The notes under the pieces were generated by a model. It did not search any database. It was not told where the DNA came from and saw nothing but the letters and a program-made list of their open reading frames with translations. A program made the position numbers and the translations under genes. From positions 180,209-244,208 of the forward strand of contig NZ_CVQP01000008.1 in NCBI RefSeq assembly GCF_001040705.1: DNA of 64,000 nucleotides, in the 5' to 3' direction. Positions 1-7,485 of the stretch are shown piece after piece (positions within the stretch are counted from its first letter, which is position 1; every line of letters starts with the position of its first letter). This DNA comes from Rhodococcus sp. RD6.2 (GTDB lineage: Bacteria; Actinomycetota; Actinomycetes; Mycobacteriales; Mycobacteriaceae).

Positions 1-264
1 GGTGGCGCAGGCCCGGCCGTCGATGTCGCGCAACCGGATCCGCGTGCCCCGTGCCAGGACCTTGCTGGTGTAGCAGCCGCCGGGGACCGTCTCGGCCCAG
101 GTGAGTCGGGCGGCGTCGACGCCTGTGGGCGGGGTGGGCCAGGCGGAGGCAGGCAGGACTGGCATCGAGTCGGTGACCGCCCCGGCCTGGGATCGGGCGT
201 GGTCGCGGGCGGCGCTCGTGGTCGCGGTGCTAGCGGCGCTTGTGGTCGGTGTGTTCACGGACAC
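1..264 (-). CDS. DUF1989 urea/guanidine carboxylase-associated protein (UAAP1-like), 3' end outside window
   Basis: The first 88 codons of a minus-strand gene run off the window edge. The GTG at 264 is chosen because GGAG lies 8 nt upstream; a GTG at 258 is in the same frame. The start overlaps the 3' end of the permease region, with only 3 nt between the permease stop and this GTG. After a Thr/Ala-rich leader the protein reads MPVLPASAWPTPP and then WAETVPGGCYTSKVLARG, followed by RIRLRDIDG. These are hallmarks of the urea carboxylase-associated DUF1989 family. Members of this family act as the two subunits of carboxyguanidine deiminase beside guanidine/urea carboxylases. The neighbouring APC permease is the usual partner. 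The rest of the cluster (second subunit, carboxylase, allophanate hydrolase) is expected just outside the window, which I cannot see. Confidence 0.85.
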   Translation of the reverse strand, partial: MSVNTPTTSAASTATTSAARDHARSQAGAVTDSMPVLPASAWPTPPTGVDAARLTWAETVPGGCYTSKVLARGTRIRLRDIDGRACAT

Positions 265-267
265 GGC

Positions 268-1788
268 TCAGGCTCCAATCGTGACGGGGTTCGGGACGGC
301 CTTGCCGCGCGGGTAGCAGAGCGCTCCGAGGAGCACGACGGCGATGATGGTGAGCGGACCGGCCCACTGCAGGACGGGGTACTCCCCGGTCGGGTTGAAG
401 ATCTCGGCGCGCGGCCAGGCCAGGTTGATCACCATGACGACGCCGTAGGTGACGGCGGCGATGTTGACGGGAAGTCCCCAGCGGCCGAGCGAGAACAGCG
501 GCTTGCCCTCGGCGTCGACCTGGGTGCCGCCGTGCGGCCAACCCCTGAGCCTGCGCAGCAGCAGCGGCGTCGTGACGAGCAGGTAGGCCAGGTAGATGAG
601 GATGATGCACACGCTCGAGAGGGTGGCGAAGATGGCGGAGTTGCCGACGTTGACGGCGAGGACGCCGATGCAGAGCACGCCGATGAGGACGGACGGCGCG
701 ATCGGGGTTCCGGTGCGCGGGTTGACCTTCGAGAGCACCGCGGAGGCCGGGAGGCGGCCGTCGCGAGCCATCGAGAACATCAGCCGCGACGCGGCGGTCT
801 GAATCGCGAGGGTGCAGACGGTCACCGCGATCGCGACGTCGACGAGAAGCAACGTGCCCCACGGCGAGGACAGGATCGAGTTCAGTACGTACGGAAGACC
901 TTCGGTGGCGAGTCGCCCGTCGGTGAGGCTGGGCGCCGCCATGAGCGCGCCGACGATCATCAGTCCACCACCGAGTGCGGAGACGGACAGTGCCAGGCGG
1001 ATGGTGCGGGGTGCGACGCGGCGCGGGTTGCGGGTCTCCTCCGCGAGTTCACCCGCGGAACCGAAGCCGACCATGACGTAGGCGGCCATCAGTCCGGAGA
1101 CGATCCAGGCCCAGATGTAGCCTGGCTGAGTGCCCTGAACCCCGGTGTCGAACACGACCTGCGGGCCGCGCTCGGCATGGGTGAAGAACATGCCGATCAC
1201 CGCGATGACGCCGATGATCTCGCAGGTGACGCCGATGTTGTTGATCCGCGACATCCAGTTGACGCCGACGCAGTTGATGGTCGTGGTGACGACGAGGAGA
1301 ACCGAGCCGAGCAGAACGGCGTTCGCCGCACCCGACTGCGACGTCAGGGACGGATCGTCGCCGATGACCTGGAATCCGCTCCACACATTCGGGAGAACGA
1401 CCTGCAGTGCGATGGCGGCAGCGGACGCGGTGACGATCTGCGCGAGGATCATGAACCAGCCGGCGAACCATCCGACGATCTCGCCCGCCATGCGCCGAGA
1501 CCACTGGTAGATCGCACCCGAGATCGGGTAGCGCGCCGCGAGTTCCGCGAAACACAACGCGACCATGAACTGCCCGACGAAGACGACCGGCCACGTCCAG
1601 AAGAAGGCGGGTCCCGCGAAGCCGAATCCCAACCCGAAGAGCTGGAAGATCGTGGTGAGGATGGAGACGAACGAGAAGCCGGCGGCAAAGGAAGCGAACT
1701 TTCCGAGGGAACGGTGCAGTTGCTGCTCGTACCCGAACTCGGCGAGGTCACCGTCGTCGCCGCCGTTCTTCGAGGCGAGGGTCGTCAT
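268..1788 (-). CDS. APC-superfamily amino acid/urea-cluster permease
   Basis: Encodes a 506-residue polytopic membrane transporter. The start is the ATG at 1788, which has AGGAGA upstream; an in-frame extension to 1908 has no comparable ribosome site. The N-terminus MTTLASKNGGDDGDLAEFGY leads into a KFASFAAGFSFVSI first helix, typical of the APC family (roughly 12 helices by eye). The reading FFWTWPVVFVGQFMVALCFAELAARYPISGAIYQW matches the APC helix 2-3 region when split at its Pro/Gly residues. The gene is immediately followed by a DUF1989 gene, the arrangement seen in urea/guanidine carboxylase clusters, so the substrate is probably urea, guanidine or a related nitrogen compound rather than a standard amino acid. 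Substrate assignment is inference. Confidence 0.85.
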   Translation of the reverse strand: MTTLASKNGGDDGDLAEFGYEQQLHRSLGKFASFAAGFSFVSILTTIFQLFGLGFGFAGPAFFWTWPVVFVGQFMVALCFAELAARYPISGAIYQWSRRMAGEIVGWFAGWFMILAQIVTASAAAIALQVVLPNVWSGFQVIGDDPSLTSQSGAANAVLLGSVLLVVTTTINCVGVNWMSRINNIGVTCEIIGVIAVIGMFFTHAERGPQVVFDTGVQGTQPGYIWAWIVSGLMAAYVMVGFGSAGELAEETRNPRRVAPRTIRLALSVSALGGGLMIVGALMAAPSLTDGRLATEGLPYVLNSILSSPWGTLLLVDVAIAVTVCTLAIQTAASRLMFSMARDGRLPASAVLSKVNPRTGTPIAPSVLIGVLCIGVLAVNVGNSAIFATLSSVCIILIYLAYLLVTTPLLLRRLRGWPHGGTQVDAEGKPLFSLGRWGLPVNIAAVTYGVVMVINLAWPRAEIFNPTGEYPVLQWAGPLTIIAVVLLGALCYPRGKAVPNPVTIGA

Positions 1789-1824
1789 GGGCTCTCCTGC
1801 GAGGTGCGGCTGTCGGCTGAATTT

Positions 1825-1838
1825 CTGTCGAGTGACAG
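1825..1838. promoter_or_regulatory. Inverted repeat upstream of the permease (candidate operator)
   Basis: CTGTC-GAGT-GACAG is a perfect 5+4+5 inverted repeat located 37 to 50 nt upstream of the permease start. It may be a regulator site or a small 5'-UTR hairpin. I looked for the conserved boxes of a guanidine-I (ykkC) riboswitch between 1789 and 1980 and did not find them. No regulator gene for it is visible in the window. Confidence 0.35.
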
Positions 1839-1980
1839 TTTTCGTGCCGCCGGTTTTCTCGCGATGACTCCCACGTTTCGCTGTGTAGCCGTTGTGTATC
1901 GGGTGCATGTCCGGCGTTACCGCCGTGTTTCTGCGCCCTCACTCGTGGGGTGGCGCCCACTGTAATGCCAGGATGGGCGC

Positions 1981-3396
1981 ATGAACGAACCGCTCGTGAT
2001 CCGCGATGCGGCGATGCGACCGGTGGGCGAACTACTGCGCGGAACTGCCCCGACGTGCGCTTCCGACCGCCCGGTCGCCGACGCCGCTCGCCTCATGACC
2101 GAGAGCCGAACCCGGTACGTGCTGGTGCCTCTCGGCAACAGCGATGTCGGCCAGGGACGTTTCGGCATCCTCACCGAAGGCGACCTCCGCCGGAAAGTGG
2201 TCGGCGCCGGGCGCGACGCCGGGGTTCCCGTGGCCCAGGTGATGAGCGTGCCCGCGCACACGGTCTCGGCATCCACTCTGGGCGCGGACGCACTGCTCGA
2301 CATGCTCGCTCACGGCGTCCGTCGGCTCCCCGTCCTCTCCGAGACGGGCAGGCTCCTCGGCGTGGTCGAGGACACCGACCTGCTCGCCAACGCCACCCGC
2401 GGCGGCTTCCTGCTGCGGGCCGAGATCGCCCGCGCCGACGACGCCGCCGCACTGGCCGACGCGACCGCGCGTATCCCCGCACTCGTGGCGGGCCTGTCGC
2501 GGGCGAGGATCGCAGCCCTCGACGTCAGCGCGATCCTGTCCGTCGTCGTCGAAGCGACCGTGGCGCGGGCCGTCGAACTCGTCGGCGCCGAGAACGGTTG
2601 CGGCGCCGCGTGGCTCGGCCTGGGCAGCGTTGCCCGGCGCGAAGCGGTGCTCAGCTCCGACGTCGACAGCGCGACGGTCCTGACCGCCGACTCCGGCCCG
2701 GTCGACCAGTCGCTCGCGCGGGCCGCCCGCGCACACGCCCTGCTCTCCGACTGCGGACTGCGGTCCGACGACAAGGGCGCACTGGCGTCCCGCCCGCGGT
2801 TCGCCCGGACCCTCGCCGACTGGCATTCCGCCGTCGACGGATGGATCGCCGAACCCTACTCCGACCAGGCACTGGTGATGCTGGGGATGCTCGTCGACAG
2901 CCGCGTCGTCCACGGCAGCGGCGATCTGGACCTTGCCGCGCACACCGCCGCTGCGCTGCGCGACTGGCCCGAGGTGCTCGCCCTTCTGCTCCGGGAAGCA
3001 GTGGAGGAGAAGGCGAGAATCAAACGCAAGATCGTCAGCAGGCGCACCGAACCGGTGGACGTGAAGTCCCACGGGCTGGCGCCGATCGTGAACATCGCCC
3101 GCTGGGCCGGTACCGCTGCCGGCCTCGCGGCGGCGTCCACACCGACCCGGCTCCGCGTCGCCGTCGAACACGGACTGCTCTCCGCAGACGACGGCCGGGT
3201 CCTGAACGAGACGTTCGACGTCCTCACCCAGATTCGACTGCGTCATCAGGGCGACCAGGTGGAGCGGGGCGAGCAGCCCGACGACGTCGTCGATCCGGAC
3301 ACGCTCAGCCCGCTGCAACGCAGCCTGCTGTCGGGTGCCGTCCGCGAGATCGCCGGAGTGCAGCGCACCCTCGCGTACGCCGGTCCGCCCTCGTGA
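1981..3396 (+). CDS. CBS-domain / DUF294 predicted nucleotidyltransferase
   Basis: A 471-residue cytoplasmic signalling protein. Residues about 12-140 carry two CBS motifs (GRFGILTEGDLRRKVV; VPVAQVMS; RRLPVLSETGRLLGVVEDTDL), which normally bind adenine nucleotides. Residues about 200-250 carry the GlnD/DUF294 nucleotidyltransferase signature GSVARREAVLSSDVDSA, with the GS, R-E and D-x-D residues intact, so catalysis is plausible. The C-terminal part is the helical DUF294_C region. The ATG has AGGATG just upstream. Its stop overlaps the GTG of the Fic gene by 4 nt, so the two are probably translated together. Members of this family are often found beside exonuclease genes; here the partner is a Fic protein. 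The target is unknown. Confidence 0.85.
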   Translation: MNEPLVIRDAAMRPVGELLRGTAPTCASDRPVADAARLMTESRTRYVLVPLGNSDVGQGRFGILTEGDLRRKVVGAGRDAGVPVAQVMSVPAHTVSASTLGADALLDMLAHGVRRLPVLSETGRLLGVVEDTDLLANATRGGFLLRAEIARADDAAALADATARIPALVAGLSRARIAALDVSAILSVVVEATVARAVELVGAENGCGAAWLGLGSVARREAVLSSDVDSATVLTADSGPVDQSLARAARAHALLSDCGLRSDDKGALASRPRFARTLADWHSAVDGWIAEPYSDQALVMLGMLVDSRVVHGSGDLDLAAHTAAALRDWPEVLALLLREAVEEKARIKRKIVSRRTEPVDVKSHGLAPIVNIARWAGTAAGLAAASTPTRLRVAVEHGLLSADDGRVLNETFDVLTQIRLRHQGDQVERGEQPDDVVDPDTLSPLQRSLLSGAVREIAGVQRTLAYAGPPS

Positions 3397-4253
3397 GCAC
3401 CGAATCCGCCCGGCATCCGGATCTCTTCACCGGGCTGCCCGCCGTGATCGGGCACGCCGTCGACCAGGCCGTCGCCGCCGAACGACTCGAGGGCTGGCGC
3501 CCGGAACGCACCGACGTCGCGGACCTGGTCGCACTCGCCACCGGCGAGCGCACCCGCGAGGAGTTCGTCGCGGACCGTCTCGACCGCGCCGCGTCGCTAC
3601 CGACCACGACCCGACGCCGCTGGTGGGTACTCCCCCGCCCGTATCTCCTCCCGGGGACCGATGTGCTGCGCAACAACTTCGGGCTCCGCGATGCCGACCA
3701 GCTGCGGGACGTCGAGTTCGCGGCGACCGCGGCGCGGCTCGTGCTGGCCCATCTGGACGAGGTGCCGCCGGTCCGCCGCATCGACGCCGATCACATCCTC
3801 GGTCTGCACCGGTGGGTGTTCGGGGACGTGTTCGGGTGGGCCGGTCAGCCACGGATCGTCGAGTTGTCGAAGAACGGTGACGGTTTCGCACCCGTCGCGG
3901 CGATCGACCGATACCTGAGGGAGGTGGAGATTGCCGTTGCCACCGTCGACTGGCCGCGCGTCGACCGCGGACGCCTCGCCTACGCACTCGCGGCGGTGTA
4001 TGTCACCTACAACCACGCCCATCCGTTCCGGGAAGGCAACGGGCGCACCGGCACGCTGCTGCTCCACCACCTGTGCGGGGCGACGGGATTTCGTCTCGAC
4101 CTGTCCGGCGTCGACCGCCGGGAGTGGATCGCCGCGTCGCGCGATTCGACGCCGTTCCGGCGCAACGGCGCGCCGAGTCCGCGACCGATGATCCCCGTTC
4201 TTGGCCGTGCACTCGTCGAGCGACGCCCGATCACCGGAACAGCGCGCTGCTGA
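3393..4253 (+). CDS. Fic family protein with N-terminal antitoxin-like (VbhA-type) segment
   Basis: 286 residues, GTG start overlapping the upstream stop as GTGA. The active-site loop HPFREGNGRT (about residue 212) is a complete Fic motif (HPFx[DE]GNGR), so AMP transfer to a protein hydroxyl is likely. Near the N-terminus AAERLEGW followed by LATGERTREEF resembles the VbhA-type inhibitory helix fused to class II Fic proteins; the consensus [ST]xxxE[GN] is met except that Ala occupies the Ser/Thr position (A-ERL-EG). The lone Glu could still block ATP binding. The gene ends inside the convergent DUF6544 gene (23-nt overlap). It is coupled to a CBS-nucleotidyltransferase, so both products may modify proteins with nucleotides. 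A toxin role is possible but not shown. Confidence 0.85.
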   Translation: MSTESARHPDLFTGLPAVIGHAVDQAVAAERLEGWRPERTDVADLVALATGERTREEFVADRLDRAASLPTTTRRRWWVLPRPYLLPGTDVLRNNFGLRDADQLRDVEFAATAARLVLAHLDEVPPVRRIDADHILGLHRWVFGDVFGWAGQPRIVELSKNGDGFAPVAAIDRYLREVEIAVATVDWPRVDRGRLAYALAAVYVTYNHAHPFREGNGRTGTLLLHHLCGATGFRLDLSGVDRREWIAASRDSTPFRRNGAPSPRPMIPVLGRALVERRPITGTARC

Positions 4254-4992
4254 CGCGAGCCCGGAAGAACTCGCCTTCGTCCTGCCGGTCGGTACCCCAC
4301 CACCACCCGGCGCGGAACGCCGAGGCGATCGAGACACCCCCGAAGTCCCGTTCCTCGTCGACGCTCACACCGAAGGTGTGCAGGCCGAAATCCCCACCCG
4401 GCGGCGTGCCCCACCGTTGCAGTTGGGCGCCGCCAAGTCGTCCGTCCTCACCGATCGTGACGTCGACCGTGTTCTCGTGGCCGTCGATCGCCGAATGCAG
4501 GTGCAGGCCCTGCTCGTCCTCGGACCAGCGCATGCCGACACAGGCAGTCGGGAGGAGTACCGATTCGATCGCGAGCCGTCCTGCGGCGCTGCGCGTGACG
4601 TCGTCATCGGCCGCCGACATCACCGGCACGAGTCCACCGAGGCGCCAGCGCATCTCACCCGAACCTCCGGTGTAGCGGTCGAAACCGAGCACCGGGACAC
4701 CCGCGACCCGCGCGGTCGCGGCCCACACGAACCCGACGCCGGGTCGGAGAATCTGGGTGGCGGTGAACCGACGCCACGCCCCGAGCTTGATCTCGCCGCT
4801 CATGGTCAGGCACACCGCGGCGGCCAGTGGTGCGCCCGGCGCGATCGACCGGCTCAGCCACCGCCGCGCCCGGTCCGGCAGCGCTTCCGCCATTGCGGCG
4901 TCGAAGGTGCGATCGGTGCTCGGCGTCGCGAGCGCGCGCCACTGCTTGGCGGCCATTCGGGCCGACCTCGGTGGGGACGGGAACTCGGACAT
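4231..4992 (-). CDS. DUF6544-like conserved protein
   Basis: 253 residues starting at an ATG with a GGAG-type ribosome site (GGAGGAGCG) upstream. Recognisable features are LSRSIAPGAPLAAAVCLTMSGEIK, interrupted here for reading as LSRSIAPG and LTMSGEIKLGAWRRFTA, then AGVPVLGFDRYTGGSG and AFRAGWWWGT. This pattern fits the DUF6544 family, which has no assigned function. There is no signal peptide or transmembrane helix. It converges on the Fic gene, overlapping its last 23 nt, and is divergent from the TetR gene at 5046. The TetR protein may therefore regulate it, although no clear palindrome was seen in the 53-nt gap. Confidence 0.65.
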   Translation of the reverse strand: MSEFPSPPRSARMAAKQWRALATPSTDRTFDAAMAEALPDRARRWLSRSIAPGAPLAAAVCLTMSGEIKLGAWRRFTATQILRPGVGFVWAATARVAGVPVLGFDRYTGGSGEMRWRLGGLVPVMSAADDDVTRSAAGRLAIESVLLPTACVGMRWSEDEQGLHLHSAIDGHENTVDVTIGEDGRLGGAQLQRWGTPPGGDFGLHTFGVSVDEERDFGGVSIASAFRAGWWWGTDRQDEGEFFRARVSSALFR

Positions 4993-5045
4993 CGCTCCTC
5001 CTCCGGTTCACGGTAACCCGGCGCCGTCCTGGCAGGATGGTGAAC

Positions 5046-5726
5046 GTGACCAACGCCGGCCCCGGACGACCGCGACTGACCAAGCAGCGACGGCCCGGCC
5101 CGACCGCGACCGCGCAGATCCTCGACGCCGCGGCCGAACTGTTCACCACGCAGGGATTCTCCTCGACGTCGACTCGTAAGATCGCGGACGCCGTCGGAGT
5201 GCGGCAGGCGTCCCTGTATCACCACTTCGCGACGAAGGACGACATTCTCGTCGCCCTCCTCGAAGGCACAGTCACCACTGCGTTGGCCGTCGCCGATCAA
5301 CTCGTGGACCGACCCGAACCGGCCGCGGTACGGCTGTACGCACTGCTGAACTTCGATGCCGGACAACTGCTGTCGGGACGATGGAATCTCGGTGCGCTGT
5401 ACCTGCTCCCGGAACTGCGCACCGAGAGGTACGCACCGTTCCGGGACGAGCGCCAGAAGCTGCGCGACCGCTACGCACAGTTGGCGCGCCTCGTCCTCGA
5501 CGATCTCGGCATCGTCGACGACACGCGGTGCGGTCTCCCGTTCCGCCTCGTGGAGACGGTCATCAACGAGCGCAGCGACACCGAAGCCGGCGCCGGCGCC
5601 GGTGCACCGATCGAGGCGCCGACGATCGCGGAGGCAGGACTGCGGGTGCTCGGGTGGACCGACCTCGACGCCGTCCGCGCCTCCGCAGCCACGCTCGTGT
5701 TGCGGGAGAACAACGGTGGCCGCTGA
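5046..5726 (+). CDS. TetR-family transcriptional regulator
   Basis: 226 residues from the GTG at 5046, chosen because AGGA sits 8 nt upstream; an ATG at 5037 is possible but leaves no room for a ribosome site. The helix-turn-helix is clear: ILDAAAELFTTQGFSSTS then KIADAVGVRQASLYHHF and FATKDDILVALL. The C-terminal ligand domain gives no hint of the effector. It is divergent from the DUF6544 gene and overlaps the downstream HIT gene by 11 nt, so regulator and HIT protein form one unit. Confidence 0.85.
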   Translation: MTNAGPGRPRLTKQRRPGPTATAQILDAAAELFTTQGFSSTSTRKIADAVGVRQASLYHHFATKDDILVALLEGTVTTALAVADQLVDRPEPAAVRLYALLNFDAGQLLSGRWNLGALYLLPELRTERYAPFRDERQKLRDRYAQLARLVLDDLGIVDDTRCGLPFRLVETVINERSDTEAGAGAGAPIEAPTIAEAGLRVLGWTDLDAVRASAATLVLRENNGGR

Positions 5727-6141
5727 CTGCGTGTTCTGTGACGTGATCGCCGGCCGCGCCGACGCTCACGTCGTCCACGCGGACGAGCACACCGTCGCAT
5801 TCCTCGACCGGCGACCGGTCTTCAAGGGGCACCTCCTGCTGGTCCCTCGCCTCCACGTGCCCGTGCTGGCCGACCTGCCCGCCGAACTCGTGTCTCCGGT
5901 CTTCTTCGCCGCACAACGGCTCTCGGCAGCCGTAGTCAGCGGTCTCGGAGCACAGGGTTCGTTCGTCGCGATGAACAACATCGTGTCCCAGTCCGTCCCC
6001 CACCTCCACGTGCACATCGTTCCCCGCACGAAGGGCGACGGCCTGCGTGGATTCTTCTGGCCCCGAAGGAAGTACGCAAACGACGCCGAGGCGGCGGAGT
6101 ACGCCGTCAGGATCCGCGCCGCACTGGACCGGAACGCGTAG
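5716..6141 (+). CDS. HIT family protein
   Basis: 141 residues, GTG start inside the end of the TetR gene. The N-terminus DCVFCDVIAGRADAHVV and the C-terminal catalytic triad HLHVHIVPR place it in the histidine-triad (HINT/Fhit branch) superfamily of nucleotide hydrolases and transferases. The middle histidine of HxHxH is the nucleophile in the family. It is cytoplasmic. A TetR-HIT gene pair occurs in several Rhodococcus genomes as far as I recall, but substrate is unknown. This is separate from the second HIT protein at 37059-37631. Confidence 0.85.
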   Translation: MAADCVFCDVIAGRADAHVVHADEHTVAFLDRRPVFKGHLLLVPRLHVPVLADLPAELVSPVFFAAQRLSAAVVSGLGAQGSFVAMNNIVSQSVPHLHVHIVPRTKGDGLRGFFWPRRKYANDAEAAEYAVRIRAALDRNA

Positions 6142-6266
6142 TCGGGACACGCATGCGGCCGGGTCCAGTGTCGCGAAAGCGCGCGGGGAGATCGCGCCGA
6201 TCACGACCGGGCCCGGCGAAGAAAGCACACCACCGACCCGGTCAATGGCCATCCACCCGCGACTTC

Positions 6267-6284
6267 TTGACAGCCTGCTGTCAA
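6267..6284. promoter_or_regulatory. Operator 1 of the DJ-1/MarR operon (perfect inverted repeat)
   Basis: TTGACAG-CCTG-CTGTCAA is a perfect 7+4+7 dyad. It lies immediately before a second dyad with the same inner arms, GACAG-N4-CTGTC. The two centres are 20 bp apart, close to two helical turns, so two dimers could bind the same face of the DNA. The nearest candidate binder is the MarR protein encoded at 6911-7381. Confidence 0.7.
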
Positions 6285-6286
6285 AT

Positions 6287-6304
6287 ATGACAGGATACTG
6301 TCAT
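6287..6304. promoter_or_regulatory. Operator 2 of the DJ-1/MarR operon, overlapping the start codon
   Basis: ATGACAG-GATA-CTGTCAT is a second perfect 7+4+7 dyad. Its right arm includes the first two bases of the ATG at 6303, and its left arm and spacer contain the AGGA ribosome site (6292-6295). A bound repressor would cover the translation start, and the same dyad in RNA could form a hairpin hiding the ribosome site. Confidence 0.7.
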
Positions 6305-6914
6305 GACTGAAACAGTGCACGTCGCCATGTACGACACGTTCGTCGACTGGGAGATCGGATACGCGATCGACCACATCAACGCCCCGGAGTGGCAGAAGGC
6401 GCCGGGCCGCTACGCCGTCGCCACCGTCGGCGCGACCGCCGATCCGGTCACCTCGACTGGCGGCCTCCGGATGCTGCCCGACACCACGCTCGACGACCTC
6501 GATCCGGCTGGCAGCTCGATGCTGATCCTCGCGGGCAACAACATCTGGCACACCGACCAGTTCGCCCCGTTCGCCGCGAAAGCCCGCGACTTTCTCGACG
6601 CGGGCGTGCCCGTCGCCGCGATCTGCGGCGCGACCGGAGGACTTGCCCTCGCGGGCCTGCTCGACGACCGTGCCCACACCAGCAACGCCGCCGAATTCCT
6701 GAACGGCCTCGGATATGCGGGCGGAACGCACTACGTGGACGAGCCTGCCGTCACCGACGATGACCTCATCACCGCGACGGGTATCGCTCCCGTCCACTTC
6801 GCACGGGAGATCTTCCGGCGCCTCGACCTGTACGAGACCGACGTGCTCGATGCCTGGTTCGAGCTGTACGGCCTGCGTGACCCGGCAGGCTTCTACAAAC
6901 TGGCGAACCGGTGA
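6303..6914 (+). CDS. DJ-1/PfpI family (class I glutamine amidotransferase-like) protein
   Basis: 203 residues. The family nucleophile elbow is AAICGATGG (Cys about residue 104), and the upstream acidic position is supplied by the DWEIGYA segment near residue 17. Members include chaperone/deglycase, isonitrile hydratase and protease-like enzymes; this one cannot be assigned to a reaction. No signal peptide or membrane helix. The start ATG lies inside operator 2, and the stop overlaps the MarR GTG by 4 nt, so enzyme and regulator are co-expressed and probably autoregulated. Confidence 0.85.
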   Translation: MTETVHVAMYDTFVDWEIGYAIDHINAPEWQKAPGRYAVATVGATADPVTSTGGLRMLPDTTLDDLDPAGSSMLILAGNNIWHTDQFAPFAAKARDFLDAGVPVAAICGATGGLALAGLLDDRAHTSNAAEFLNGLGYAGGTHYVDEPAVTDDDLITATGIAPVHFAREIFRRLDLYETDVLDAWFELYGLRDPAGFYKLANR

Positions 6915-7381
6915 GCGACAGCGCCGAGCAGGAACTGCCCAGCAACCAAGAACTGCTCAGCGGCCTGGCGCTGGCGTCGTTCCGCCTCAACGGGCAGTTC
7001 CTCGACGTCGCCGAGTCCCTGACACGTCCGGTCGAGTTGACCGCGGCGTGGTGGCAGGTGCTCGGCGCCGTCCTCCGGACGCCACTGTCCGTCGCCGACA
7101 TCGCCCGCGAAATGGGCATCACGCGACAAAGCGTGCAACGCATCGCGAACCTGCTCGTGGACCGCGGACTCGCCGAGTACCAACCGAATCCGGCCCATCG
7201 GCGCGCCAAACTCGTTGCACCAACCGATGCCGGACTGCAGGCTGTGCGACGAATCAATCCCGCACACGCGGCATTCGCGCACCGCCTGGCGAGCGAACTC
7301 GACCCCCGAGACCTCGCGAGCACACTGGATGCGATCCGGACGCTCTCGACGGCACTTGACCGCATCTCTGACGGAGGATGA
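6911..7381 (+). CDS. MarR-family transcriptional regulator
   Basis: 156 residues with the MarR winged helix-turn-helix: PLSVADIAREMGITRQSVQ, IANLLVDRGLAEY and the wing HRRAKLVAPTDAG. GTG start overlapping the upstream stop (GTGA). The N-terminal SFRLNGQFLDVAESLTRPVELTAAWWQVLG is the usual dimerisation helix region. Most probably it represses its own operon through the two dyads at 6267-6304; the inducer is unknown. Confidence 0.88.
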   Translation: MSDSAEQELPSNQELLSGLALASFRLNGQFLDVAESLTRPVELTAAWWQVLGAVLRTPLSVADIAREMGITRQSVQRIANLLVDRGLAEYQPNPAHRRAKLVAPTDAGLQAVRRINPAHAAFAHRLASELDPRDLASTLDAIRTLSTALDRISDGG

Positions 7382-7485
7382 CGTCACGGCACACATACGA
7401 CGACGATCCGGCAGTGCGCTCCGGGAGTACCGCAGACGGTCTCCACGAACTCGCCTCCACGGAGGCGAACAGATCGGCTGACGCA

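Noticed and set aside
101-316. Small plus-strand gene at the window start
   Set aside because: It is antisense to the DUF1989 gene, whose product is clearly recognisable.
199-1965. Long plus-strand open frame antisense to the APC permease
   Set aside because: Its translation is a low-complexity Arg/Asp/Glu/Gly mix from high-GC antisense DNA, whereas the minus frame encodes a clear transporter with a ribosome site.
1789-1980. Guanidine-I or other riboswitch before the permease
   Set aside because: None of the conserved boxes was found by eye; only a short inverted repeat is visible.
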